Source: Alkalihalobacillus pseudalcaliphilus
GTDB taxonomy: Bacteria > Bacillota > Bacilli > Bacillales > Bacillaceae_D
Assembly (NCBI GenBank): GCA_001038565.1
Contig: LFJO01000005.1
Location: 344,764 to 408,763 of the forward strand
Direction: 5' to 3'
DNA: 64,000 nucleotides
Below the pieces are notes generated by a model, which saw only the letters and a list, made by a program, of their open reading frames with translations, ran no database searches and was not told where the DNA came from. Position 1 is the stretch's first letter, and the number at the start of each line of letters is the position of its first letter. The translations under genes and the position numbers were made by a program. Shown one piece after another: positions 54,391-64,000 of this stretch.

Positions 54391-55695
54391 TTAACGTTTT
54401 GAGGCAGACTCTTTGAGTGATTCTAATCGGTGAAATACTTTAGCGAGCATTTTCTCGTGACCACTCTCTTTTGGCTGATAATACACTTTATTAACAAGGG
54501 CGTTCGGTAGATATTGCTGGTTGACCCATGAATTTGGATAATCATGTGGGTATTTGTAGCCAACACCTTTTCCTAACTTTGATGCGCCTTGATAGTGGCT
54601 ATCTTGTAAATGCTCCGGAATTTCTCCTAGCTTTCCAGCACGTACATCGGCTATCGCAGCATCTAGGGCTTTATAAGCACTGTTGGACTTTGGCGATAAA
54701 CATTGTTCCACGACAACATTAGCTAAAGGGATTCGTGCTTCTGGTAAACCTAAGCGTTCGACCGCATCTACGGCAGAGACGGTATGAACAGCCACATCTG
54801 GTGCAGCAAGTGAAATGTCTTCATAAGCAATAACAATTAACCGTCTACAGATGGCGGCTAAATCGCCACCCTCTATTAATCGAGCTAAATAATGCAAGGC
54901 AGCTGAGACATCACTACCTCTAATCGACTTTTGTAAGCTGGACAGTAGATTATAATAAATGTCGCTTTGTTTGTCATGGGTGAATCCTTTATTTTCAATA
55001 CATTCTTCAATTGTGTGCTTGTGAACGATGGTTACACCTGCATCATTAGTTTCAGAAGCTTGAATCACTTCTTCTAGGACGGTTAAAGCCGACCTGGCAT
55101 CACCACTAATAGATTGAGAAAGAAAAGAAAGTAACTCATTAGAGATTTCAATGTTTTCTTTTCCGAGTCCTCTCTCCTCGTCCTCTAATGCACGATTTAA
55201 TAATTCTAGAATATCCTCTTGATTTAAAGGCTTTAATTCCTTTATTTGCCCACAGCGGCTTCTGATCGCGGGATTAACCTCATGAAATGGATTTTCTGTT
55301 GTTGCTCCGATGAGCGTAATAAGACCTCTTTCGACATGTGGTAATAAAAAGTCCTGTTGCAATTTATTAAAACGGTGAACCTCGTCAATAAATAAAATGA
55401 GGTTTCCTTCGGCTTTCGCTAGTTGGACAGCTTCTTCAATATCCTTTTTTCCGGCCGTTGTTGCATTTATAGCTTGGAATGGTTTTTCAACCGTGCCTGC
55501 AATGGCCTTAGCAATGGAGGTTTTACCCACACCAGGAGGACCATATAATAGCATGGAAGGAACATAACCCTTTTTTAACATTTTATAAAGCGATGTTTGC
55601 GTTCCAATCACATGCTTTTGACCGGCAACTTCGTCAATATTTCTCGGTCGCATGCGATAGGAGAGAGGCTCCGCTACTAGAGAATCAAAAAGCAT
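54391..55695 (-). CDS. rarA: Replication-associated recombination protein A (RarA/MgsA)
   Basis: A 434-aa AAA+ ATPase of the RarA/WRNIP1 family, active at blocked replication forks. N-terminal PLSYRMRPRNIDEVAGQKH. Walker A is LLYGPPGVGKTS (about 49-60), Walker B LFIDEVHRF, then GATTENPFHEVNPAIRSR with arginine fingers. The C-terminal tetramerisation region contains KSIRGSDVSAALHYLARLIEGG. ATG 55695 has AGAGGTG nine bases upstream; a start at 55725 has no ribosome site. It is convergent with the kinase and divergent from cymR. Confidence 0.92.
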   Translation of the reverse strand: MLFDSLVAEPLSYRMRPRNIDEVAGQKHVIGTQTSLYKMLKKGYVPSMLLYGPPGVGKTSIAKAIAGTVEKPFQAINATTAGKKDIEEAVQLAKAEGNLILFIDEVHRFNKLQQDFLLPHVERGLITLIGATTENPFHEVNPAIRSRCGQIKELKPLNQEDILELLNRALEDEERGLGKENIEISNELLSFLSQSISGDARSALTVLEEVIQASETNDAGVTIVHKHTIEECIENKGFTHDKQSDIYYNLLSSLQKSIRGSDVSAALHYLARLIEGGDLAAICRRLIVIAYEDISLAAPDVAVHTVSAVDAVERLGLPEARIPLANVVVEQCLSPKSNSAYKALDAAIADVRAGKLGEIPEHLQDSHYQGASKLGKGVGYKYPHDYPNSWVNQQYLPNALVNKVYYQPKESGHEKMLAKVFHRLESLKESASKR

Positions 55696-55831
55696 GTCTT
55701 TTGCACCTCTTTCATAATTTGACAATCATACGTTCGTATTCATTCTCGTAATCATAGTGTAGCTTAAAATAAAGAAATTGCCAATGATAGACAAACTTTT
55801 GAACAACACATACCATTCCGGTCTCTTTTCA

Positions 55832-55840
55832 TGATATAAT
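55832..55840 (+). promoter_or_regulatory. Extended -10 promoter of cymR
   Basis: TGATATAAT (extended -10, TGnTATAAT) with no strong -35. The predicted start is about 55847, 84 bases before the cymR ATG. Confidence 0.55.
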
Positions 55841-55930
55841 GGAAAGGATATAGATGAGTGTGTGTATAAGTATTTTTTAATAGATAATGAGCAAACGAGG
55901 TGCTGGACACCTGTCAGGAGGTATTTGATT

Positions 55931-56350
55931 ATGAAGATTTCAACAAAAGGCCGTTATGGTTTAACGATTATGATGGCATTAGCAAAAAAAGCAGGGGAAG
56001 GTCCGGTTTCACTTAAATCGATTGCGAAAGAAAATGATTTATCCGAGCACTACTTAGAACAATTAATAGCTCCTTTACGTAATGCGATGCTTGTTAAAAG
56101 TGTCCGTGGTGCATACGGAGGTTATATGTTATCTAAAGAAGCAAAGGATATTACAGCAGGAGATATTATTCGAGTGTTAGAGGGGCCTATTAGTCCTGTT
56201 GAGGTGATGGATAACGAAGAGCCAGCGAAACGAGATTTGTGGATTAAAATTCGTGATGCCGTCAAAAATGTATTAGATGAAACAACATTAGATGACTTGG
56301 CAAATTTTGAATCGGACGGGGAACAAGAGTATTATATGTTTTATATTTAA
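55931..56350 (+). CDS. cymR: CymR, Rrf2-family cysteine metabolism repressor
   Basis: A 139-aa winged-helix regulator. N-terminal MKISTKGRYGLTIMMALAK and the recognition region KSIAKENDLSEHYLEQLIAPLRNA, then VRGAYGGYMLSK (wing). In B. subtilis CymR with CysK represses sulfur and cysteine uptake genes. The sequence contains no cysteine, so it cannot hold an Fe-S cluster, unlike IscR. CAGGAGGT precedes ATG 55931; an upstream in-frame ATG at 55862 is rejected. A terminator separates it from iscS. Confidence 0.93.
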   Translation: MKISTKGRYGLTIMMALAKKAGEGPVSLKSIAKENDLSEHYLEQLIAPLRNAMLVKSVRGAYGGYMLSKEAKDITAGDIIRVLEGPISPVEVMDNEEPAKRDLWIKIRDAVKNVLDETTLDDLANFESDGEQEYYMFYI

Positions 56351-56376
56351 TGATCGATTGATAAAAAATGTACGCC

Positions 56377-56409
56377 AAGTGAGAGGGACTCCCTTTCACT
56401 TCTCTTTTT
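56377..56409 (+). terminator. Terminator between cymR and iscS
   Basis: AAGTGAGAGGG pairs with CCCTTTCACTT (3-base loop), followed by CTCTTTTT. iscS starts 43 bases later, so partial read-through is likely. Confidence 0.75.
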
Positions 56410-56451
56410 GCCAAGAAGTGATAAGATAAATGAATTTGAGGTGTCACAGTA

Positions 56452-57612
56452 ATGAAAAGTATTTATTTAGACCATGCGGCAACATCTCCCGTACATCCAG
56501 AAGTTGTACAAGAAATGTTTCACATATACGAGCATCAATTTGGGAACCCTTCTAGCATTCATCATGTAGGAAGGAAATCCCGCCAGTTATTGGATGAATC
56601 TCGTCGTTCTATTGCGAAACAATTAGGTGTTAACGACCATAGCTTAATTTTTACAAGTGGTGGAACAGAAGCAGATAATTTAGCCATTATTGGTTATGCG
56701 TTAGCGAATCGCGATAAAGGTAATCATATTGTTACAACAGCGATTGAGCATCATGCTGTGTTACATGCATGTGAGGAACTCGAAAAACATGGCTTTGAAG
56801 TGACGTATTTACCCGTTAATTCATATGGTCAAATTACACCTATGCAAGTAGAGCAAGCACTTAAAGAGGAAACGCTCTTAGTTACCGTTATGTTCGGAAA
56901 CAATGAGGTGGGTACTTTACAGCCAATCGCAGAAATTGGTAAGTTGCTACAAAATCATCAGGCTGTTTTACACACTGATGCTGTACAGGCTTGCGGGCTC
57001 GTTGATATAAATGTGATAGAGCTAGGCGTGGACTTCCTTTCTATAAGTGCCCATAAAATCAATGGACCTAAAGGTGTGGGGCTTCTTTATGCTAAGGAAG
57101 GACTAAAGTTGCAACCGGCTTTATTTGGTGGTGAACAAGAACGAAAGAAAAGAGCTGGAACTGAAAATGTAGCAGGAATTGTTGGTTTTGCTAAGGCGCT
57201 TGAGCTATCCTATCAAAATCTTACAGAAAAAGTTGAGCAATATAAGAGCTTTTCACAGTGTTTTTTTGATATTCTATTGAAGTCAGGATTAAGCTTTCAA
57301 TTTAACGGACATCAATCTGAACGCTTACCTCACATTTTTAATATAAGTTTTCCAGGTGTAAATGTTGAATCAATGCTCGTCAATCTTGATATGGAAGGCA
57401 TTGCTGCATCGAGTGGTTCGGCTTGTACAGCTGGTTCGATTGACCCATCTCATGTGCTTGTGGCGATGTATCCTAAACAAGTGGAAAAATATAGTTCATC
57501 CTTACGATTCAGCTTTGGCTTAGGTACTACGTTAGAGGATATTGAGTACGCAGCAAGTAAAACCGTAAAGGTTGTACAACGTTTACAGCAAGATAAACCT
57601 TTTATTGTTTAA
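56452..57612 (+). CDS. iscS: Cysteine desulfurase (IscS/YrvO type)
   Basis: A 386-aa PLP enzyme. PLP lysine K202 in SISAHKINGPKG and the persulfide cysteine C325 in SSGSACTAGS. Located directly before mnmA as in B. subtilis yrvO-mnmA, where it donates sulfur specifically for 2-thiouridine in tRNA. It is distinct from the NAD-cluster NifS at 12371. The ribosome site GAGGTG precedes ATG 56452. mnmA starts 64 bases after the stop. Confidence 0.93.
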   Translation: MKSIYLDHAATSPVHPEVVQEMFHIYEHQFGNPSSIHHVGRKSRQLLDESRRSIAKQLGVNDHSLIFTSGGTEADNLAIIGYALANRDKGNHIVTTAIEHHAVLHACEELEKHGFEVTYLPVNSYGQITPMQVEQALKEETLLVTVMFGNNEVGTLQPIAEIGKLLQNHQAVLHTDAVQACGLVDINVIELGVDFLSISAHKINGPKGVGLLYAKEGLKLQPALFGGEQERKKRAGTENVAGIVGFAKALELSYQNLTEKVEQYKSFSQCFFDILLKSGLSFQFNGHQSERLPHIFNISFPGVNVESMLVNLDMEGIAASSGSACTAGSIDPSHVLVAMYPKQVEKYSSSLRFSFGLGTTLEDIEYAASKTVKVVQRLQQDKPFIV

Positions 57613-57615
57613 TAA

Positions 57616-58782
<1,167 letters not shown>

Positions 58783-58872
58783 ACAAGGACCAAAACAAAG
58801 ACCGAAAAGTCATGATATCTTGAGAAATGAGCCTCACTTATGGAACTTTTTTTATAAAAACAAGCAATTTTC

Positions 58873-58914
58873 GGGGAAAGTGCCAGTTAGGCGTTTTCCC
58901 TTTCCTTATTTTTA
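58873..58914 (+). terminator. Intrinsic terminator after mnmA
   Basis: GGGAAAGTGCC pairs imperfectly with GGCGTTTTCCC, followed by a T-rich tail TTTCCTTATTTTT. Confidence 0.7.
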
Positions 58915-58979
58915 GGTACACTATAAGAGAGACTATTAACAAGCAGATAAACTGTGTAATAAACAAAGGGTGATAAGCG

Positions 58980-59642
58980 ATGAATTGGAATGAACAAGGT
59001 ATAGAAGCCATGAACGAACAAAATTACGAAGAAGCGGCTAAGGCTTTTACAAAAGCAATTGAAGAAGATAAAACGAATCCAATTGGCTATATTAACTTTG
59101 GCAATTTATTAGGGGCCGTGGGTGAAATAGAAAAAGCCCTCGTATTTTTTGATAAAGCAATTGAATTTGACGAAAAAGCTGCGACTGCGTATTACGGAGC
59201 AGGCACCATCTATTTCAAGCAAGATCAATTTGAACAGTCAGCTAAAATGTTTAAGCAAGCATTGACGCATGGGTTAAACGAGTCAGATGTTTATTTCATG
59301 TTAGGCATGAGCTATTATCAACTTGAAAGCTTGCCATATGCACAAGCGAATCTACAGCGGGCGGTTGAGCTAAATCCTGTGGATATTGATGCAAGATTTC
59401 AATATGGCTTAACACTTGCACAGTTAGAGTTAATTGATGAGGCGATTGAGCAATTTGAAGAGGTTATCAAACAAAACCCAGAACATGCAGATGCCTATTT
59501 TAATTTAGGCGTTGGATATGCGTACCATCAAAACCTCCCTAAGTCGCTCGAGGCTTTTAACAAGGCTTTAGACATTCAACCGACACATGGTTTAGCCGCT
59601 AATGGGAAAAGAACGATCGAAATAGCGTTAGAGCAAGGGTGA
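58980..59642 (+). CDS. yrrB: Tetratricopeptide-repeat protein (YrrB-like)
   Basis: A 220-aa protein made almost entirely of about six 34-residue TPR units, for example NEQNYEEAAKAFTKAIEEDK, GEIEKALVFFDKAIEFDEKA and ELIDEAIEQFEEVIKQNPEH. There is no signal peptide or membrane segment. TPR proteins mediate protein contacts; YrrB has been linked to recD2 and mnmA only by gene order. The stop precedes the recD2 start by 4 bases, indicating co-translation. Confidence 0.9.
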   Translation: MNWNEQGIEAMNEQNYEEAAKAFTKAIEEDKTNPIGYINFGNLLGAVGEIEKALVFFDKAIEFDEKAATAYYGAGTIYFKQDQFEQSAKMFKQALTHGLNESDVYFMLGMSYYQLESLPYAQANLQRAVELNPVDIDARFQYGLTLAQLELIDEAIEQFEEVIKQNPEHADAYFNLGVGYAYHQNLPKSLEAFNKALDIQPTHGLAANGKRTIEIALEQG

Positions 59643-59646
59643 TAAT

Positions 59647-61944
59647 GTGGAAAATGAACAACCAAACAAAGAAGTCGTTCAAGTGAATCAAGATAAAACG
59701 ATGGAGCAACCTTATATTAAAGGTGAGGTTGTTCATATCGTATTTCACAATGAAGAAAATTATTATACGGTTGCCCTTGTTCACGTGAAAAAAACGAATG
59801 AAGATTTAAAAGAAAAGAAAATTACCGTTGTTGGCATTTTGCCACAGCTTGAACCCGGCGAGCTTTATTTCTTTTATGGACAACTGACTCAGCATCCACG
59901 CTTTGGAAATCAATATAAAATCGAGACTTTTCAGCGAGCCTTGCCACAATCAAAAAATGGCGTTGTTCAATATCTAGCAAGTAGCCGCTTTCCTGGTATT
60001 GGGCAAAAGCGGGCGGAACAGATTGTGGAAGCTTTAGGAGAACGGGCTATTTCAAGAATTGTAGACGACCGCTCGGTTTTAAAACTAGTCCCTAAGCTAC
60101 CAGATGAAATTGCTGATAAACTTTATCAACAATTAATGGACCAACAAGGTGTCGAACAAGTGTTATTGACTTTATCTAAATATGGATTCGGTGTAGAGCT
60201 TTCCATGAAGGTTTATCAAGAGTATAAAACTCAAGCGTTGGATGTCATTCGTACGAACCCTTATCAATTAATTGAAGACGTTGAAGGAATTGGCTTTAGG
60301 AGGGCCGACCTTTTAGGTGCTGAAATTGGGGTGACGGGTAATCATCCAGACAGAATCAAAGCAGGTTGTTTATTTCTTTTACAGGAACTATGTCTACAGG
60401 AAGGGCATATGTTTTTAAATGAGCAGGCGTTAGTTGAGCAAGTATGTCAGCTTTTATCGGCACCAAATAGTGTCATTACAGAAGAAGAGGTTAAAGAAAG
60501 ACTCATGATGATGTCTGAAGAAAGTGACATTGTTATGGAAGATGATCGTGTTTATTTAAACTCCTTGTTTTTTGCTGAAAAAGGCATTGTTTCTAATGTG
60601 AGGCGTTTACTTAGTAGTGAGGTCGCTGATGAATTTCCAGAAGCAGAATTCTTAAAAGAACTAGGCCATGTGGAAGAAGAGTTTACGATTGAATATGCTC
60701 CCTCCCAAAGAGAAGCGATTCAAACGGCACTTTCCAAACCAATGATGATTTTAACGGGTGGCCCAGGTACCGGGAAAACGACAGTTATTAAAGGTATCGT
60801 TGAGTTGTATGCACGACTACATGGTATTTCGCTTGATCCAAAAGCTTATACGAGGAGTAATCCATTTCCTATCGTTTTAGTTGCCCCGACAGGTCGAGCT
60901 GCTAAACGAATGAGTGAGGCAACGGAGCTACCGGCAACAACGATTCACCGGTTACTTGGTTGGAAAGGGAATGCGGGTAGTTTTGAAAAAGATGAGACCG
61001 AACCAATACAAGGTTCACTTCTGATCGTAGACGAGGTGTCGATGGTTGATAGTTGGATTGCCAACCAATTATTGAGGTCTATTCCAAAATCCATGCAGGT
61101 GATTTTTGTAGGAGACCAAGATCAATTACCTTCTGTTGGACCAGGGCAAGTGTTAAAGGATTTACTTGATTCTACTGTTATTCCAACCGTTCCTTTAAAC
61201 GTCATTTATCGACAAGAAGAAGGTTCTTCCATTATCGAATTGGCTCATGCTATCAAAGAAGGTGTTATGCCGCAAACGTTACCAGAGCCAAAAGCAGACA
61301 AGCGCTTTTTTCCTTGTAGTACCGATCAAGTGAAGGATGCGGTTTGGCAAATTTGTGATAATGCGAGACGGAAAGGTTTTACGGCAAAAGAAATTCAAGT
61401 GCTGGCTCCGATGTATAAAGGTCCCGCGGGTATTACGGAACTTAATGTAATGCTACAAGATTTATTTAATCCCAAAACAGAGCAAAAACGAGAGATTAAA
61501 TTTGGTGAGGTTGCGTATCGGACTGGTGATGTGGTGTTACAGCTCGTGAATAATGCAGAAGAGAATGTTTATAATGGCGATCGTGGAGAAATCGTAGCGG
61601 TTTTTTATGCAAAAGAGAATGAAGAAAAGCAAGATCAACTCGTCATCTCCTTTGATGGTATTGAGGTTGTCTATTTGAAAAAAGACCTGAACCAGATTAC
61701 ACATGCTTATTGCTGCTCGATCCATAAATCACAGGGAAGTGAGTTTCCAATTGTGGTCATGCCGATAGTGAGGAGTTATCATCGCATGTTAAGACGTAAT
61801 TTAATTTATACGGGGATTACACGGGCCAAGCAATTTTTACTTTTATGTGGAGAATTGCCGGCTATTCATACAGCGATCACAAAAAAAAATGATACGACTC
61901 GTCATTCGATGTTAAAAGAAAAGTTACAAGAGCTACTGACATAA
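59647..61944 (+). CDS. recD2: RecD2-type ATP-dependent DNA helicase
   Basis: A 765-aa SF1B 5'-3' helicase. An N-terminal region with helix-hairpin-helix repeats (SSRFPGIGQKRAEQIVEALG, NPYQLIEDVEGIGFRRADLLG) is followed by helicase motifs: Walker A LTGGPGTGKTTV (about 374-385), motif II LLIVDEVSMVD, motif III FVGDQDQLPSVGPG, and C-terminal CSIHKSQGSEFPIVVMPI and YTGITRAKQFL. It acts in replication-fork repair without RecBC. GTG start at 59647 behind AGGGTGATA. The stop codon is in the loop of its terminator. Confidence 0.95.
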   Translation: MENEQPNKEVVQVNQDKTMEQPYIKGEVVHIVFHNEENYYTVALVHVKKTNEDLKEKKITVVGILPQLEPGELYFFYGQLTQHPRFGNQYKIETFQRALPQSKNGVVQYLASSRFPGIGQKRAEQIVEALGERAISRIVDDRSVLKLVPKLPDEIADKLYQQLMDQQGVEQVLLTLSKYGFGVELSMKVYQEYKTQALDVIRTNPYQLIEDVEGIGFRRADLLGAEIGVTGNHPDRIKAGCLFLLQELCLQEGHMFLNEQALVEQVCQLLSAPNSVITEEEVKERLMMMSEESDIVMEDDRVYLNSLFFAEKGIVSNVRRLLSSEVADEFPEAEFLKELGHVEEEFTIEYAPSQREAIQTALSKPMMILTGGPGTGKTTVIKGIVELYARLHGISLDPKAYTRSNPFPIVLVAPTGRAAKRMSEATELPATTIHRLLGWKGNAGSFEKDETEPIQGSLLIVDEVSMVDSWIANQLLRSIPKSMQVIFVGDQDQLPSVGPGQVLKDLLDSTVIPTVPLNVIYRQEEGSSIIELAHAIKEGVMPQTLPEPKADKRFFPCSTDQVKDAVWQICDNARRKGFTAKEIQVLAPMYKGPAGITELNVMLQDLFNPKTEQKREIKFGEVAYRTGDVVLQLVNNAEENVYNGDRGEIVAVFYAKENEEKQDQLVISFDGIEVVYLKKDLNQITHAYCCSIHKSQGSEFPIVVMPIVRSYHRMLRRNLIYTGITRAKQFLLLCGELPAIHTAITKKNDTTRHSMLKEKLQELLT

Positions 61945-61961
61945 GGGTCAGTAGTTTTTTG
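61933..61961 (+). terminator. Intrinsic terminator overlapping the recD2 stop
   Basis: CTACTGAC (61933-61940) pairs with GTCAGTAG (61947-61954), followed by T6. Confidence 0.9.
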
Positions 61962-62011
61962 TATGGAAAACGTTCCTTGTCATAATCATATCCATAAGGA
62001 GAAAACTAAAA

Positions 62012-62509
62012 ATGTTCGGAGGGGTGGCGAGTACTTTGCGAACATTTTCACTTCTTGAAGGTTTACCAGTCATTGATCTTGAATCTGGTGAGGATTTTGG
62101 GAAGGTCCTTGATTTAATTTGTGATGATGGTAAAGTATCCAGTATTGTCATTGATAAAAAGGGTTGGTTAAACCGCCACTTTCTAATTCCACTTGAAGAT
62201 ATTGATGCAATTGGGCATGAGGGGCTTATGGTGTCAGACTTAGCAAAGCTACACCATTACTCAAGTACAGAGAAAAAGAAACTTCATTTAAAGCATGGTA
62301 AACACCAATTTCGAGGAAAGCTACTGTTAAGTGCAGAAGGGGAAAAGTTCGGATTGGTAGAAGATGTATATTTTAATGAGGAATTGGGAACGATTACAGG
62401 GTATGAGGTGACAGATGGATTATTATCCGATTTTTTTGAGGGGCGAAAGGTGATCCGTGCTAGTGGGAAACTTGTCGTCGGTAAGGAAAAAGCCATCCTG
62501 TCTAGATAA
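62012..62509 (+). CDS. yrrD: PRC-barrel domain protein (YrrD-like)
   Basis: A 165-aa protein with two PRC-barrel-like repeats: LEGLPVIDLESGEDFGKVLDL (about 15-35) and LLSAEGEKFGLVEDVYFNEEL (about 105-125). PRC-barrels bind RNA or photosynthetic/ribosomal partners in other proteins; the role here is unknown. AAGGAGAAAAC precedes ATG 62012. It starts a run of three small genes between recD2 and the permease, matching B. subtilis yrrD-yrzR-yrzQ-yrrI. Confidence 0.85.
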   Translation: MFGGVASTLRTFSLLEGLPVIDLESGEDFGKVLDLICDDGKVSSIVIDKKGWLNRHFLIPLEDIDAIGHEGLMVSDLAKLHHYSSTEKKKLHLKHGKHQFRGKLLLSAEGEKFGLVEDVYFNEELGTITGYEVTDGLLSDFFEGRKVIRASGKLVVGKEKAILSR

Positions 62510-62523
62510 GGGAGGCCCTGTTA

Positions 62524-62712
62524 ATGCGTTGTCCTAATTGCCAAAGCAAAGATATTGGAAAGATAGGAACACATCAATACTATTGCTGGAACTGTTTTGT
62601 TGAAATGACTTTATCAAATGGTAAGCTTGCCATGCATCAAGTTGAAGAGGACGGAACCTTAAGTTCATTAGATGATTTGTTCGAGGACTCAGACCTGCAA
62701 GTAGGTTCATGA
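62524..62712 (+). CDS. Small zinc-ribbon protein (YrzR-like)
   Basis: A 62-aa protein with a four-cysteine ribbon, CPNCQSKD at 3-10 and CWNC at 21-24, then an acidic tail (SLDDLFEDSD). It is likely to bind one zinc ion. AAGGGAGGCC precedes the ATG. Its function is not known. The name rests on position next to the yrrD-like gene. Confidence 0.75.
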   Translation: MRCPNCQSKDIGKIGTHQYYCWNCFVEMTLSNGKLAMHQVEEDGTLSSLDDLFEDSDLQVGS

Positions 62713-62771
62713 TTCTAGTCTAAATCAATGACTAGTCGGTGAAGAAAAATCCAGAAAAGGATGTGACGCAC

Positions 62772-62966
62772 ATGCGTACAACAGCGATTAGTTCATTAGT
62801 AGCACTCGGTATCGGTGCAGCGGCCTATTCTTATTCAATGTCGAGTAGAAGGAATAAAAAGAAAGTCCAGTCTTTCTTTAAACCGGTAACCGATTTTGAC
62901 TTTGACCAAATCGTCGACAAGAAATCGTGGAAAAAAGCGAAGAAAAAAGTCGCGAAAATGTTTTAG
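62772..62966 (+). CDS. Small hydrophobic-basic protein (YrzQ-like)
   Basis: A 64-aa protein with an N-terminal hydrophobic segment (about 4-20; AISSLVALGIGAAAYSY) followed by a strongly basic region (RRNKKK, KKSWKKAKKKVAKMF). The layout matches small Bacillus proteins of the YrzQ/DUF3918 type. ATG 62772 has AAAGGATGTGA at correct spacing; an in-frame GTG at 62739 has none. Function unknown. Confidence 0.7.
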   Translation: MRTTAISSLVALGIGAAAYSYSMSSRRNKKKVQSFFKPVTDFDFDQIVDKKSWKKAKKKVAKMF

Positions 62967-62975
62967 TCAATCTTT

Positions 62976-63007
62976 GGCCCTAGAGGATTAATCTCTAGGG
63001 CATTTTA
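62976..63007 (+). terminator. Intrinsic terminator after the yrzQ-like gene
   Basis: GCCCTAGAG pairs with CTCTAGGGC, followed by ATTTTAT. Confidence 0.8.
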
Positions 63008-63029
63008 TGCTGGTTTTTTTGAGGGATAA

Positions 63030-63185
63030 TATGCAAAAGAAGTATGAAAAGAGGGTTCAATGCGACGTAAATGGAAATGCTCGGCAATGAAGTGCTGAAA
63101 AGAGCCGTCAATGCGGAGCAAATAGAAATACAGGGCAAAGAAGCGATAAAAAGCGCATACATTGCCGTGCAAACTAGCATATGTA
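63030..63185. repeat. Degenerate tandem repeat, 51-bp period
   Basis: Two full and two partial units: ATGC..AAATGGAAATGCTCGG, CAATGAAGTGCTGAAAAGAG; ATGC..AAATAGAAATACAGGG, CAAAGAAGCGATAAAAAGCG. Copies begin at 63060 and 63111. The sequence differs from family A but the period is nearly the same. Nothing else is seen between 63008 and the permease gene. Confidence 0.65.
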
Positions 63186-63270
63186 ACAAGGGTGTCTTAG
63201 AAAAGTACAAGCGAAATAAAAATGAATGAATCCGCCAAAGAGAGAGACACTATCGGTTGAGGTGAGTCTG

Positions 63271-64000
63271 GTGGAGAAGCAAAGAGTTTCGCAACTATTA
63301 TTATATGCCTTATTAGCACTTGTTATGTTGGCAATTATCTATGTGTTTATTGCTTTGGCACCTGCTTTTGAGCCTGTCTGGGTCGTGGCTCAAGCTTTAT
63401 TTTGGCCATTTTTACTAGCGGCTACGATAACCTATTTATTGCATCCGATTGTGGAAGGACTCCATCAATACGGGTTGTCCCGAACTTTAAGTGTGCTTAT
63501 AGTATTTCTAGTGCTAATTGGAACGATTGTTTTTGCTGCCATTTTAGGGGTGCCTTTTATCATTGAGCAAGTTCAAGAGGCAATGCAACTCCTGCCACAG
63601 CAATTTTCTCATTTACAGCAATATATTGAGCAAATCAGCGAGCAGATCGAACGCTTGCCAGCACCACTCTCCACCCATGTCGATGAATGGACAACACAAA
63701 TTGAAAAGCTAGGAATACGGGCTCTTGATCAAGTTGAAAAAGTGGCTATTTCAATCTTACAATCGGCACTCGCTTTGGCTGTTATTCCATTTTTAGTATT
63801 TTATTTTTTGAAAGATTACGATCTAATACAAAAGGTTGCTTGGTATCTGTCCCCTAAAAAATATCGTGCTTCGCTACATCGTTATGCCAAAGATGTCGAT
63901 CATTCGATTGGGAGTTATATTAGAGGACAAATTCTTGTATCAATTTGTGTCTTTATCCTCGCAACTGTAGGCTTATGGTTACTCGGTGTGCCTTATGCTA
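63271..64000 (+). CDS. yrrI: AI-2E family transporter (YrrI-like), 3' end outside the window
   Basis: The first 243 codons of an AI-2E/PerM family permease. Membrane segments lie at about 9-29, 33-53 and 63-85, followed by the periplasmic helix-rich region (QEAMQLLPQQFSHLQQYIEQ) and further helices at about 155-180 and 210-232. Family motif SIGSYIRGQILVS at about 212-224. GTG 63271 with GAGGTGAG at 63258-63265 is the start. In B. subtilis yrrI sits just before alaS. The substrate of this subfamily is not established. Confidence 0.88.
   Translation, partial: MEKQRVSQLLLYALLALVMLAIIYVFIALAPAFEPVWVVAQALFWPFLLAATITYLLHPIVEGLHQYGLSRTLSVLIVFLVLIGTIVFAAILGVPFIIEQVQEAMQLLPQQFSHLQQYIEQISEQIERLPAPLSTHVDEWTTQIEKLGIRALDQVEKVAISILQSALALAVIPFLVFYFLKDYDLIQKVAWYLSPKKYRASLHRYAKDVDHSIGSYIRGQILVSICVFILATVGLWLLGVPYA

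Noticed and set aside
62995-63210. A 71-aa minus-strand frame with 17-residue periodicity
   Set aside because: Periodicity comes from the 51-bp repeat (17 codons). There is no ribosome site and the frame overlaps the terminator.

Overview
The window is about 64 kb of low-GC chromosome from an endospore-forming Bacillaceae bacterium. The evidence is the set of sporulation genes (Spo0B, SafA, CoxA, BofC, SpoVB, RsfA), Firmicute RNAs (a hisS T-box, a SAM-I riboswitch, a 6S RNA) and long stretches of Bacillus subtilis-like gene order. Genus and species cannot be fixed from the sequence alone. Nearly all genes lie on the + strand. The exceptions are niaR-nifS, a yrzE-like gene, spoVB, a 100-aa orphan, a metallo-beta-lactamase-fold gene, rsfA and rarA.

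Layout. 1-730: end of a LiaSR-type envelope-stress system. 914-7687: pbpF-hemE-hemH-hemY (class A PBP plus late haem synthesis). 7930-9769: spo0B-obg. 10475-11830: pheB-pheA. 11869-17165: niaR-nifS diverging from nadB-nadC-nadA, with a striking palindromic operator between them. 17381-20237: spore-coat and sporulation genes safA, coxA, bofC. 21385-25831: ruvA-ruvB-DUF2905, then queA-tgt-yajC. 25884-31557: yrzE-like, yrbG-like, spoVB, comN, then secD and secF as separate overlapping genes. 32767-39071: lapA-like, recJ, apt, relA, dtd. 39625-43327: small ORF, T-box, hisS, aspS. 43345-44851: SAM riboswitch and a stand-alone homoserine dehydrogenase. 45245-45517: 6S RNA gene. 45735-50946: MBL-fold hydrolase, tcdA, lutABC. 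50988-54083: rsfA and an orphan sporulation-type sensor kinase. 54391-64000: rarA, cymR-iscS-mnmA, a TPR protein, recD2, a PRC-barrel protein, two small proteins and a truncated AI-2E family permease.

Compared with B. subtilis, two distant blocks are joined: pbpF-hemEHY runs straight into spo0B-obg, without the usual rplU-rpmA in front of spo0B. hom, lutABC and the kinase are insertions into an otherwise conserved hisS-aspS-yrvM-yrvN-cymR block.

The least expected content is intergenic. A 52-bp repeat unit carrying a 10-bp inverted repeat forms tandem arrays of about 13, 6 and 12 hairpins, plus solo or degenerate copies. All lie on the same strand and downstream of + strand genes. Most are physically linked to other dispersed, structured elements with TATGAAAG/CTTTCATA ends, many of which abut intrinsic terminators. 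At two loci 36 kb apart the same short junction joins the two repeat types. I cannot assign a function; this is the feature most worth following up.
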